Assembly (NCBI GenBank): GCA_016124255.1
Contig: WGOB01000002.1
Location: 1-42,436, forward strand
Reading direction: 5' to 3'
DNA length: 42,436 nucleotides
Origin: Alphaproteobacteria bacterium
GTDB lineage: Bacteria > Pseudomonadota > Alphaproteobacteria > Caulobacterales > Aquidulcibacteraceae
Shown here: positions 23,143 to 31,118 of the stretch, one piece after another
Layout: each line of letters opens with the position of its first letter
How positions within the stretch are numbered: position 1 is the stretch's first letter
Program-made: the position numbers and the translations under genes
Notes under the pieces: generated by a model
What the model was told of the DNA's origin: nothing
Databases searched by the model: none
Seen by the model: only the letters and a program-made list of their open reading frames with translations

Positions 23143-24465
23143 ATGCCCGCCAAAGCCCCGACCATCGGCATCGTCAGCCTCGGCTGCCCCAAGGCCCTCG
23201 TCGACAGCGAGCGCATCCTCACGCGTCTGCGTTCGGAGGGGTACAGCCTCTCCGGGGATTATGACGGCGCCGATCTCGTGGTGGTGAACACCTGCGGCTT
23301 CCTCGACAGCGCCAAGGCGGAAAGCCTGGAGGCCATCGGCGAAGCGCTGAGCGAAAACGGCAAGGTCATCGTCACCGGCTGCCTCGGCAAAGAGGAGAAC
23401 CTCATCCGCGCCGCGCATCCCAATGTCCTGGCCGTCACCGGGCCGCACCAATACGAAGCGGTGGTCTCCGCGGTGCACGCGCACTTGCCGCCCGTGCACG
23501 ATCCCAAGATCGATCTCGTGCCCGAAAGCGGCCTCAGGCTCACCCCGCGCCACTACGCCTATTTGAAAATCTCCGAGGGCTGCAACAATCGCTGCAGCTT
23601 CTGCATCATTCCCTCGATCCGCGGCGATCTCGTCTCCCGCCCCGCCAACGCGGTGCTGAAGGAGGCCGAGAGCCTGGTGAAGGCGGGCGTGAAGGAGATC
23701 CTGGTGATCAGCCAGGACACCAGCGCCTACGGCGTCGATATCAGATACGCCGAGTCCAAATGGAAGGACCGCGTCGTCCGCGCCAAGTTCTTCGATCTCA
23801 CCGACGCGCTCGGCGAACTCGGCGCCTGGATCCGCCTCCACTACGTCTATCCCTACCCCCACGTCGACGACGTCATTCCGCTGATGGCGGAAGGCAAGAT
23901 CCTTCCGTATCTGGACATTCCCTTCCAGCACGCGTCGCCGCGCATATTGCGCGCCATGCGCCGTCCCACCAACCAGGACCGCATTCTCGAACGCATCGCC
24001 GGCTGGCGCAGCATCTGCCCCGATCTCACCATCCGCTCCTCCTTCATCGTCGGCTTCCCTGGTGAGACCGAAGCGGAGTTCGAAGCCCTGCTCGATTTCA
24101 TCGAGGAGGCGCAGATCGATCGCGCCGGCTGCTTCAAGTACGAGAACGTCGACGGCGCCGCCTCGCGCGCCCTTGCCGATCAGATCGATCAGGACGAGAT
24201 CGACGAGCGCTACGAACGCTTCATGGAGCTGCAGACCGCGCTCGCCTACGCCCGCGGCGAAACCCTGATCGGCGCAACCCAAACCGTGATCATCGACGGC
24301 TATGACGACGACGCCTGCGCCTACGAAGCCCGCACCAAGGCCGACGCGCCGGAGATTGACGGCATTGTGCGGGTGTTCGGGGCCGGCGTGCTCAAGCCCG
24401 GCGACATCCTCAACGTCCGCATCAGCGCCGCCGAAGGCCACGAACTGACCGGCGAAGCGTTGTGA
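23143..24465 (+). CDS. rimO: Ribosomal protein S12 methylthiotransferase RimO
   Basis: Radical-SAM enzyme that methylthiolates an aspartate of ribosomal protein S12. 440 residues from the ATG at 23143 ([15 protein letters not shown]). The open frame extends 85 codons upstream, but that overlaps bfd and the Fur-like site and is not family sequence. Domains: N-terminal MTTase domain with Cys15, Cys51 and Cys80; radical-SAM domain with CNNRCSFC (Cys147, Cys151, Cys154); and a C-terminal TRAM domain (about 375-440). RimO rather than MiaB is favoured by [11 protein letters not shown] and the YPYPHVDDV and [14 protein letters not shown] segments. Confidence 0.97.
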   Translation: MPAKAPTIGIVSLGCPKALVDSERILTRLRSEGYSLSGDYDGADLVVVNTCGFLDSAKAESLEAIGEALSENGKVIVTGCLGKEENLIRAAHPNVLAVTGPHQYEAVVSAVHAHLPPVHDPKIDLVPESGLRLTPRHYAYLKISEGCNNRCSFCIIPSIRGDLVSRPANAVLKEAESLVKAGVKEILVISQDTSAYGVDIRYAESKWKDRVVRAKFFDLTDALGELGAWIRLHYVYPYPHVDDVIPLMAEGKILPYLDIPFQHASPRILRAMRRPTNQDRILERIAGWRSICPDLTIRSSFIVGFPGETEAEFEALLDFIEEAQIDRAGCFKYENVDGAASRALADQIDQDEIDERYERFMELQTALAYARGETLIGATQTVIIDGYDDDACAYEARTKADAPEIDGIVRVFGAGVLKPGDILNVRISAAEGHELTGEAL

Positions 24466-24472
24466 ATAGGGA

Positions 24473-24525
24473 ATTGCGACCAAACACGATCTAGAGCCTG
24501 CGGCCTGATCCGATAAGGTCGCAAT
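24473..24525. repeat. Dispersed hairpin repeat, copy 2 (REP-like)
   Basis: Begins ATTGCGACC (24473-24481) and ends GGTCGCAAT (24517-24525), a perfect nine-base inverted repeat. The interior has GAGCCTGCGGCCTGATCCGAT. It matches copy 1 at 8727-8780 in its ends and its CCTGCGG core. It starts eight bases after the rimO stop, so it could act as a transcript-end hairpin. Confidence 0.6.
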
Positions 24526-24597
24526 GGGCGCCAGCCCGCCGGCTTGCCTCCCGCGCCGCCGTGTGCGTCACTCCGGAAAACACGTGGGAGAAGCGCC

Positions 24598-25788
24598 ATG
24601 GCGTATGTCGTAGGCAGGATCGTGCACGACGCCGACAGCCACCTCATGGAGTTGTCCGACTGCCTCGATCCCTATTTCGACCGCGCGATGCTGGCGCGCT
24701 TCCATGAGACGCCCGGCTATCGCCGCCAGCACGAGCGCCAGACCTTCGCGGAACGCGCCCGCGCCGCGCACGCCGACCCCGCCTTCCGCGCCGGCGTCGA
24801 AGACAACATCCTCCTGCGCAAGAATTACGAAGCCCACGGCGCCTTCATCGCAGACGACCGCCCCCGCGTCGTCGATCTGCTCGGCTTCGCCAGCCAACTC
24901 GTGTTCACCACCTTCTGCCTCGGCAATTTCGGCCTCGACCAGGGCGACGACCTCGACCTCTGCTACGCCGCCGCCAGCGCGCACAACACGATGATGGCGG
25001 ACTTCTGCAGCGTCGATCGCCGCCTCCTTGGCGTCGCCTACGCGCCCCTGGAGGATTTCGTGCGCGCGAAGGCATGCGCGGAAGAAGCGATCGCGTCCGG
25101 CGCCAAGGCGATCATGATCCCCTCGCGGCTGCCGCAGCATCATGCGCACAGCCATGTCGGCTTCGATCCGCTCTGGGCTGCGATTCAAGAGGCCGGTCTG
25201 CCTGTTCTCTTCCATGTCGGCGGCGAGGAGAAGCTCAACCCGATCTACAAGGAAAACGGCCTGCCCCCGGTGAAGGACTTCCACGGCGGCGACGACAATT
25301 TCACCTCCGTCTCCTACATGCCGATTCCCAATTCCGCGATGCAGACGATCGCCACGCTCATTTTTGACGGCGTGTTCGATCGCTTCCCGAAACTCAAATG
25401 GGGCGCGATTGAGTTGGGCGCCTCTTGGCTCCCCGGCTGGATGCGCGCAATGGATTCCGCCGCCGGCGCCTTCATCCGCAACGAAGCGCGCTTGCAGAAG
25501 CTTTCCGCCAAGCCGTCGGAGATCGTGCGCCGGCAGCTTCGCGTCACGCCTTACCCGCACGAGGACGCCGGCTGGATCGCCGCGAACGCGGGCCCTGAGG
25601 TCTGCCTTTTCTCGTCGGATTACCCCCACGTCGAAGGCGGCAGAAATCCGCTCAAGCGCTTCGACGCGTCGGTCCAGAACTTGGCGCCGGACGCGATCGA
25701 CGCCTTCTACGCCGGCAACTTCATCGACCTCATGGGCGAGGGCCTGGCGCCCGACCTTCGCCGTCCCGCTCACCTCCTCGCCGCGTGA
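24598..25788 (+). CDS. Amidohydrolase family protein
   Basis: Metal-dependent hydrolase or decarboxylase of the amidohydrolase_2 (COG2159) superfamily, 396 residues, TIM-barrel type. The ATG at 24598 follows GGGAGA. Metal-site marks are HDADSHLME near residue 12 (the HxDxH-like first strand), LFHVGGEE near 200, and FSSDYPHVEGGRNPLKRFD near 345, in which the Asp is the conserved last ligand. The substrate is unknown; relatives act on aromatic acids and lactones. It is followed nine bases later by the DUF2277 gene, and the same pairing may mark an operon. Confidence 0.87.
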   Translation: MAYVVGRIVHDADSHLMELSDCLDPYFDRAMLARFHETPGYRRQHERQTFAERARAAHADPAFRAGVEDNILLRKNYEAHGAFIADDRPRVVDLLGFASQLVFTTFCLGNFGLDQGDDLDLCYAAASAHNTMMADFCSVDRRLLGVAYAPLEDFVRAKACAEEAIASGAKAIMIPSRLPQHHAHSHVGFDPLWAAIQEAGLPVLFHVGGEEKLNPIYKENGLPPVKDFHGGDDNFTSVSYMPIPNSAMQTIATLIFDGVFDRFPKLKWGAIELGASWLPGWMRAMDSAAGAFIRNEARLQKLSAKPSEIVRRQLRVTPYPHEDAGWIAANAGPEVCLFSSDYPHVEGGRNPLKRFDASVQNLAPDAIDAFYAGNFIDLMGEGLAPDLRRPAHLLAA

Positions 25789-25796
25789 GACAGCGC

Positions 25797-26069
25797 ATGT
25801 GCCGCAACATCAAGACCCTGTTCAATTTCGATCCTCCGGCTACGGACGATGAGATCCGCGCCGCCTCGCTCCAGTTCGTGCGCAAGCTCTCCGGCTTCAA
25901 CGCGCCGTCCAAGGTCAATGAAGCCGCCTTCAATGCTGCGCTGGAGGAAGTCTTCGCGTCCGCCCGGCGCCTGATCGACACCCTGGAGACTAACGCCCCC
26001 CCGCGCGACCGCGAGATCGAGGCGGAGAAGGCCCGCCGCCGGTCCGCGGAACGCTTCGGCCGCGCCTGA
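25797..26069 (+). CDS. DUF2277 domain-containing protein
   Basis: A 90-residue protein of the DUF2277 family, function unknown. From the ATG at 25797 it reads MCRNIKTLFNFDPPATDDEI, the invariant beginning of this family, with LQFVRKLSGFNAPSKVNEAA and PPRDREIEAEKAR following. The open frame starts four codons earlier, but MCRNIK is the expected N-terminus. Helical, no membrane segment. It lies nine bases after the amidohydrolase and shares its orientation. Confidence 0.93.
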   Translation: MCRNIKTLFNFDPPATDDEIRAASLQFVRKLSGFNAPSKVNEAAFNAALEEVFASARRLIDTLETNAPPRDREIEAEKARRRSAERFGRA

Positions 26070-26087
26070 ACCGGCCTGAAACGCCCG

Positions 26088-26135
26088 TTGACAGCCCCGA
26101 TTACGCGTGTAAACGTCCAGCAATTACGGATGTAA
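26088..26135 (+). promoter_or_regulatory. BlaI-type promoter and tandem operators
   Basis: TTGACA (26088-26093) followed after 16 bases by TAAACG (26110-26115) forms a promoter with a strong -35. Two 12-base dyads of the form TTAC-N4-GTAA follow: 26101-26112 (TTACGCGTGTAA) and 26124-26135 (TTACGGATGTAA), 23 bases apart start to start. This is the BlaI/CopY operator type. The first covers the -10, and the second ends four bases before the blaI-like start codon. Repressor binding should block transcription of its own operon. Confidence 0.8.
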
Positions 26136-26139
26136 ACAC

Positions 26140-26508
26140 ATGCGCATCAGCGTCGCGGAAAGCGTTGTCATGAAGGCCCTGTGGCGGATCGACTCCGGCA
26201 CCGCCGAGGATATCGCTGACGCGATCGCCGACGAACGGGCCTGGTCGATCGCCACGATCAAGACGCTGCTCAACCGCCTGCTGACGAAGAAGGCGATCGC
26301 GGCGGTCATGCACGGGCGTCGCTATGTGTACGCCCCGCGCCTCTCCGAGGCGGAATATGTGCAGGCGGAAAGCCGCGGCCTGCTCGACCGCCTGTTCGGC
26401 GGCAAGCTCGCGCCGCTGGTGTCGCATTTCGCCGAGACCAAGCAGCTGTCCTCCGACGACATCGCCGAATTGAAGCGCCTCATCGCGGAGCTCGACAATG
26501 ACGCCTGA
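26140..26508 (+). CDS. BlaI/MecI/CopY family transcriptional repressor
   Basis: A 122-residue winged-helix repressor. The DNA-binding part (about 1-75) reads MRISVAESVVMKALWRIDSG, TAEDIADAI, ATIKTLLNRLLTKKAIAA and GRRYVYAPRLSEAEYVQ, the standard BlaI/PencR pattern. The C-terminal helices mediate dimerisation and carry the protease-sensitive region in this family. The start is set by operators ending four bases upstream. The gene overlaps the M56 protease by 11 bases, the usual blaI-blaR1 layout, so the protease probably relieves repression. The signal need not be a beta-lactam (see the neighbour). Confidence 0.93.
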   Translation: MRISVAESVVMKALWRIDSGTAEDIADAIADERAWSIATIKTLLNRLLTKKAIAAVMHGRRYVYAPRLSEAEYVQAESRGLLDRLFGGKLAPLVSHFAETKQLSSDDIAELKRLIAELDNDA

Positions 26509-27967
26509 GCTCATCGCGCTCGCGCTGCGCCTCAATCTCGTGCTCGCCGCAGCGGTGCTGATCGTTCTGGCGCTGCGCGCGCCGATCCGCACCGCGTTCG
26601 GCGCGCGGATCGCCTATTGTCTCTGGGCGCTGCCGCCCATCGCCGCGGCCGCAGCCCTTGTGCCGGCGCGCGCTGTTGAGATTCAGCTGCCGCTCGACGC
26701 GCTCGCCGCGTTCGCCGCTTCATCGCCGCAAGCGACTGAGCCGGCCAGCCATGACGCCGCCAGCGAAAGCTGGGCGCACATCGGCTGGCCGGCGATCTTG
26801 TCGGTGCTCTGGGCGCTTGGCGCCGCATTCGCAGTCACCCTCATCGGCGTGCGCCAGGCGCGCTATGTGCGCGCGCTCGGCGCGCTCGCGCCCCACCCGG
26901 CGCACGGTCCCCGCGTCTTTCGCGCACAATCGCTGGAGGCGGGGCCGGCCGTCGTCGGCGTTCTGCGCCCGATCATCGTCACCCCCGCCGATTTCGACGC
27001 CCGCTACGACGCGTGCGAGCAGCGCGCCGTCATCGCCCACGAACGGACGCATCTGCGGCGCGGCGATCCCTTGATCAACGCCGCTGCATCGTTGGTGCAG
27101 AGCCTCTTCTGGTTCAATCCGGCGCTCCACATTGGCGCCCGCGCGCTGCGCATCGATCAGGAACTCGCCTGCGACGAAGCCGTCATCGCCGCCAACGCCG
27201 CCACGCGCCGCGTCTATGCCGAGGCCATGTTGAAGGCGCATCCCGGCCTTCCGCTTGGTCCTCTGGGCTGCGCTTGGCCGGATACCGACTTTCACCGCCT
27301 CAAGGAGCGCATCGCCATGCTGAAACGCACATCGCCCTCGCGCACGAAATTGATTATCGGCGCTTCCGGCGTGGCCGTCGCCGCGCTGGCGCTCGGCGCG
27401 GTCGCCTGGTCCGCGCAGCCCGCGCGTCTCGTCTTCACCGCCGCGCATCAGCCGCCCGCGATTGCCGATGCGGCGCAGGCCGAAGAGCCCTTGGAAGGCG
27501 GCCATGAATCGGACGACGCCGCGTACGAAGCGCACATGGAGGCGCTCCAGGCGCAGGCCGAAGCGCTTGCCGAGCAGATGATCGAGCTGAGCCGCGCGCG
27601 CGCCGCGGAAGCGCACGCCCACGCGCTTGAGAACATGCCAAGCGAAGCTGAACTCGAAGCCATCCAGCGCGAAGCGATGGCCGCAGCCGAGCACGCGCTC
27701 GCCGCCCATGGCGCACAAATGGAAGCGCACGCCGCCGCGGCCATGCAATCAGGTGAATTGCAGCAGGCCGTGATGGCGATCACGGCCCAAGCGCTGGCGC
27801 TGGCCAACGCCGAGATGCGCGGCGACCTGAGCGATGAGGAACGCGAACGCCTCGAGGCGGAGATCGAGGCGCGCGCGGAACGGATCGAGTTGTGGGCCGA
27901 ACGTTTCGCCGCCGAGATGGAAGCCGCTGCGGAAGCCGCCGAGGCGATGGAAGAAGAGCCCCGCTGA
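26498..27967 (+). CDS. BlaR1-like M56 family membrane metallopeptidase with an unusual sensor tail
   Basis: Membrane protease, 489 residues, that would cleave or trigger removal of the BlaI-type repressor. Membrane helices lie at about 5-26, 40-57, 95-117 and 284-306. The zinc site is HERTH (181-185) within AVIAHERTHLRRGDPL, with QELACDEAVI (Glu222, Asp226) supplying the third-ligand region. After the last helix, BlaR1 has a penicillin-binding sensor domain. Here there is instead a 170-residue helical tail (about 320-489) rich in Ala, Glu, His and Met (AAYEAHMEALQAQAEALAEQ, EAHAHALENM, GAQMEAHAAAAM) without any SxxK or KTG motif. A metal or stress sensor is the likeliest reading, by analogy with metal-binding periplasmic helical proteins. 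This is inference. Confidence 0.88.
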   Translation: MTPELIALALRLNLVLAAAVLIVLALRAPIRTAFGARIAYCLWALPPIAAAAALVPARAVEIQLPLDALAAFAASSPQATEPASHDAASESWAHIGWPAILSVLWALGAAFAVTLIGVRQARYVRALGALAPHPAHGPRVFRAQSLEAGPAVVGVLRPIIVTPADFDARYDACEQRAVIAHERTHLRRGDPLINAAASLVQSLFWFNPALHIGARALRIDQELACDEAVIAANAATRRVYAEAMLKAHPGLPLGPLGCAWPDTDFHRLKERIAMLKRTSPSRTKLIIGASGVAVAALALGAVAWSAQPARLVFTAAHQPPAIADAAQAEEPLEGGHESDDAAYEAHMEALQAQAEALAEQMIELSRARAAEAHAHALENMPSEAELEAIQREAMAAAEHALAAHGAQMEAHAAAAMQSGELQQAVMAITAQALALANAEMRGDLSDEERERLEAEIEARAERIELWAERFAAEMEAAAEAAEAMEEEPR

Positions 27968-28069
27968 GCCCAGGGCTCAACGCTCAGTCGGTCGATCAAC
28001 GCTTTTGCAACGTCTCGGTGTTCATAGAGGTTAAGGGGCGCGATCGCGCCGATCGGGACGTTAAGGGCG

Positions 28070-29662
28070 ATGGCGGAGGAAGCGGCGCCGCGTTTGTGGT
28101 TGCGGATCGGCGCCCCGATCTTCGGCCTCGTGCTTGGATCGCTCGCAGGCGCGGTGGCGATCTCCTGGAATTTCGCCCGGCACCAGGACGCAGCCTTCGT
28201 CGCCAAGAGCCGCCAGCTCGTGGACACAGCGCTTCGCGGCCGCCTGCAGCGCATCTCCAGCACCGCGATGGACTACGCCTTCTGGAACGATGCGCATGCT
28301 GCAATCGTGTCCGGCTGGGACCCCGAGTGGATTGAAGCCAATTACTACTCATCCGTCGCCGATGCGCTTCTGGTGTTCACCAGCGACGGCGCGATGCGCT
28401 ACGCGTGGTTCGCCGACGGCGCGCCCCGCGATGTGCGCGCAGCCGCAGCCACCTTGATCCGCGGCGCCGGATCGCGCGCCGCGCTGCACGCGGCTGCAGT
28501 GGCGCCGACGTCGGCGCAGAGCATCGTCAGCGGCTTCACCACCGCGGGCGATCTTCTCGTCGCCGTCGCCGCCGCCCCGATCAGCATCGAGTCCGAGGGC
28601 CAGCGCACCGCTGCGCCCGATCCCGAGCCGCGTTTTGTCGTCAGCGTCGATGTGCTCGACAGCGCCGATCTTGAACAGATGGGCGCGCTCGTCGGGGTGG
28701 AGGCGCTCACATTCCAGCCCGGACAGCTCCACCCCGACGAGACGGTGACCCAGAAAGCCCTCGCCAGCGGGCAGGGTGAGCTGATCGGCGCCCTTGCCTG
28801 GCGCAACGCGCGCCCAGGCAGCGCAGGCTTTCTGGACCAGGTCTGGCTCAGCCTTGCCTACCTCGCGCTGCTCGGCGCAGCTGCGGCCTTCACCGCACGC
28901 GCGCTGGTGAAGAACCAGATCAAGGCGACCGCGCGCGCCGACGCCGAACGCGACGCCAACCGCTCCAAGTCCGAGATCGTGGCGTTGATCGGCAACGACC
29001 TGCGCACGCCGCTGAACGCCATCCTCTCCAACGCCCGTCAGATGCAGCGTCGCGTCAAAGGCGCCGACGCAGGCGCCGCGGCCGACGCGGGCCGGATCGT
29101 CAACGCCGCGCGTTGGATGCTCAACATGATCGACAAGCTCGTCGATGAGTCGCAACTCGACAGCGGCCACCTGCAGCCTGTCGCCGAGCGCGTCAGCATC
29201 GAGCGCGTGCTCGACGGCGCCGTCGATGTCGTCAGCCGCGCGGCCAGCGAGCGCGGCGTTGTGGTCCGCGGCTTCGCTGACGCCGACGTGGATGAGGCGC
29301 TCGCCGATCGCCTGCGCCTCACCCAGGCGCTCGTCAACGTTGTCTGGACCGCGGCGCGTCTGAAGGGCTGCACTGGTGTGGAGGTTCTCGCCAGCCGCAA
29401 GCGCATCAATGAGCGCAATTGCATCGCGCTGACCGTCAACGCCGCCGGCGCAAGCGTCGACGAAGCAGCGGTGGCGGCGCTGTTCTCGGCCGGCACGGCC
29501 GCCGCGCGCAACGATCCCGCCAACCTCGCGTTCACGCGCAAACTCGCACGCGCGATGGGCGGCGATCTGACCGCGGCGATCGTGCCCGACGCCGGCCTGA
29601 CGCTGACGCTCACGGCGCCAGAGGCGCCGCGTCTTCTCGACGTGCTCCCCAGCGTCGCCTAA
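28070..29662 (+). CDS. CHASE4-type membrane protein with a degenerate histidine-kinase body
   Basis: A 530-residue membrane protein. Helix 1 at about 12-34, then an extracytoplasmic domain of CHASE4 type (about 38-255, with AMDYAFWNDAHAAIVSG, the CHASE4 signature, and WIEANYYSSVADALLVF). Helix 2 lies at about 257-278. A HisKA-like segment follows, EIVALIGNDLRTPLNAIL. Family kinases read SHELRTPLN here, so the phospho-accepting His is replaced by Asn309. The ATPase-like part is also eroded: QALVNVVWTAARLKG lacks the N-box Asn, and no clear DxGxG is present. Autophosphorylation is therefore unlikely. A pseudokinase sensor or allosteric partner is inferred. It lies 100 bases downstream of the BlaR1-like gene on the same strand, with no response regulator nearby. 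Confidence 0.78.
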   Translation: MAEEAAPRLWLRIGAPIFGLVLGSLAGAVAISWNFARHQDAAFVAKSRQLVDTALRGRLQRISSTAMDYAFWNDAHAAIVSGWDPEWIEANYYSSVADALLVFTSDGAMRYAWFADGAPRDVRAAAATLIRGAGSRAALHAAAVAPTSAQSIVSGFTTAGDLLVAVAAAPISIESEGQRTAAPDPEPRFVVSVDVLDSADLEQMGALVGVEALTFQPGQLHPDETVTQKALASGQGELIGALAWRNARPGSAGFLDQVWLSLAYLALLGAAAAFTARALVKNQIKATARADAERDANRSKSEIVALIGNDLRTPLNAILSNARQMQRRVKGADAGAAADAGRIVNAARWMLNMIDKLVDESQLDSGHLQPVAERVSIERVLDGAVDVVSRAASERGVVVRGFADADVDEALADRLRLTQALVNVVWTAARLKGCTGVEVLASRKRINERNCIALTVNAAGASVDEAAVAALFSAGTAAARNDPANLAFTRKLARAMGGDLTAAIVPDAGLTLTLTAPEAPRLLDVLPSVA

Positions 29663-29692
29663 TCAGCGTCGCCTGATCAGCCTTGCCTGATC
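29651..29692. repeat. Three tandem 14-base repeats at a convergent gene junction
   Basis: Units AGCGTCGCCTAATC (29651), AGCGTCGCCTGATC (29665) and AGCCTTGCCTGATC (29679) lie head to tail. The first carries the TAA of the pseudokinase gene, and the last reaches the stop of the opposite DUF6882 gene. TGATCAG in the units is palindromic, so the block can fold. Confidence 0.8.
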
Positions 29693-30242
29693 AGAATTGA
29701 ACTTTCAGATCGCGCAGCGTCATGAACACGATCGGTCCGTCGGTCGGGCCGCGATAGACGCCCTGCGCCGCGTTCACCTTCATCGCCACCGCCGTCAGCC
29801 GCCACGCCTCCTGCTCGCTGATGATCAGCGAGCGGTCGGTCAGTTCCAGGAGCCCGTGCTTCTCGCCGAACCAGCGCGTGCGCTCGGCGTCCGCGCGCAG
29901 CCGCGTCTGCACGCTCGGATGATCCCACGCCCAGGTGAACGCGTGCGTATCCGGGTTCCAGGCGCCGATGATCTGCACCGGCGCCGACAGCGTCGCCCCG
30001 TCCTGGCGCTCGAAATGGATGAGGCCCTGTTCTTGATCCACCGACCAATGCGCATGCGCGAGCATCAGCCGGCGCGCGAGCTTCTGCTGCCGGATCGTCA
30101 TCTCGCGCCACGCGTCGGCCCAGAACCGGTCGACATCGACCACTTCGCCCTGCCATGGCGCAAGCGCGCGCGATTGGGCGCGCACACGCGCCAACAGCGG
30201 CGGCGCCTTCATGGCCAGTTCGTTCACCCAGTCGCGCAGCAT
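29691..30242 (-). CDS. DUF6882-like hypothetical protein
   Basis: A 183-residue soluble protein resembling the DUF6882 family, function unknown. Visible features are DVDRFWADAWREMTIRQQKL, LIHFERQDGATLSAPVQIIG and WNPDTHAFTWAWDHPSVQ, in which the Trp-rich TWAW segment is characteristic. The N-terminus is helical, the middle beta-rich. No signal peptide. The ATG at 30242 is preferred over the longer alternative in another frame. It sits 42 bases upstream-side from trmJ on the same strand and may be cotranscribed with it. Confidence 0.65.
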   Translation of the reverse strand: MLRDWVNELAMKAPPLLARVRAQSRALAPWQGEVVDVDRFWADAWREMTIRQQKLARRLMLAHAHWSVDQEQGLIHFERQDGATLSAPVQIIGAWNPDTHAFTWAWDHPSVQTRLRADAERTRWFGEKHGLLELTDRSLIISEQEAWRLTAVAMKVNAAQGVYRGPTDGPIVFMTLRDLKVQF

Positions 30243-30284
30243 CGCGCGGGGGCATAGCGCGTTTCCCCGCCCGCGTGAATTCTC

Positions 30285-31076
30285 TCAGGCAGGCGGGTCT
30301 TCGCGCTTTCTGCCGCCGCGCCCGATCGTGAGCGCCTTGATCACGCCGCGCAGCGTCTGCGCTTCTTGTTTGGTCAGGTGCGCACGCAGAAAGGGCGCGC
30401 GCAGATTGTGCCGCATCAGCGCGGTCTTGTCCGGCGGATGGAAGAAGCGGCCACGATCGAGCTCTTCCTCAAGATGCTGGAAAAGCCCATCGAGGTCCGC
30501 TTGGCTGGCTGGCGGGCTCGGCGCGGCGGCGAACCACGCCGGCAAATCCGTCTCTTGCCGCGTTTCCCCATAGGCGAACGCAAACAGCGCCGCCGCGTTG
30601 GCAAGATTGATCGACGGAAAGCCGGGATTGACCGGATAGGTCACGATCGCATCGGCGCGCGCGATTTCTTCGTTTTCCAGCCCCGCCGCTTCCGGGCCGA
30701 ACAGCAGCGCCGGCCGCTCCCCCGCCGCGACCGCCGCGCGGAGCCTCCTCGCCGCCTCCCGCGGGCCCCACACCGGCTTTTCCATCCGCCGCGGACGCGC
30801 GGTCGCGGCTGCCACGAACGTCACATCCGCGAGCGCATCATCCAACCGCCATTCCAGCCGCGCGCGCTCCAGCACCCGGTCCGCGCCGGACGCGACAGCG
30901 AACGCCTTCGGGTTGGGCCAAACGTCGCGGGGCTCCACCAGGCGCAGCCCGGCGAGGCCAAAATTCAGCATAGCTCGCGCGACCGCGCCGATGTTTTCGC
31001 CCATTTGCGGCCGCACCAGCACGATAGCTGGCCAGTCTTCCTCAATCGGCGCGGGCATGTCGGGGGCGCGGGTCAT
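30285..31076 (-). CDS. trmJ: tRNA (cytidine/uridine-2'-O-)-methyltransferase TrmJ-like
   Basis: SPOUT-class RNA methyltransferase, 263 residues, expected to methylate the 2'-hydroxyl of tRNA position 32. The knot motifs are visible: IVLVRPQMGENIGAVARAML near 18-37, ALLFGPEAAGLENEEIARAD (motif 2) near 122-141 and TYPVNPGFPSINLANAAALF (motif 3) near 145-164. A helical C-terminal extension ends near residue 263. ATG at 31076, or the Met six codons on; both fit. Its start lies 42 bases from the divergent TIR gene, so both promoters share that gap. Confidence 0.93.
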   Translation of the reverse strand: MTRAPDMPAPIEEDWPAIVLVRPQMGENIGAVARAMLNFGLAGLRLVEPRDVWPNPKAFAVASGADRVLERARLEWRLDDALADVTFVAAATARPRRMEKPVWGPREAARRLRAAVAAGERPALLFGPEAAGLENEEIARADAIVTYPVNPGFPSINLANAAALFAFAYGETRQETDLPAWFAAAPSPPASQADLDGLFQHLEEELDRGRFFHPPDKTALMRHNLRAPFLRAHLTKQEAQTLRGVIKALTIGRGGRKREDPPA

Positions 31077-31118
31077 AAGACCTGACAGACGCGGCGTCCG
31101 GGCTTAAGTAGAGGCGCA

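Noticed and set aside
26498-27967. Annotating the M56 protein as a beta-lactam sensor
   Set aside because: The sensor tail has no penicillin-binding motifs and no beta-lactamase is nearby, so only the protease family is claimed.
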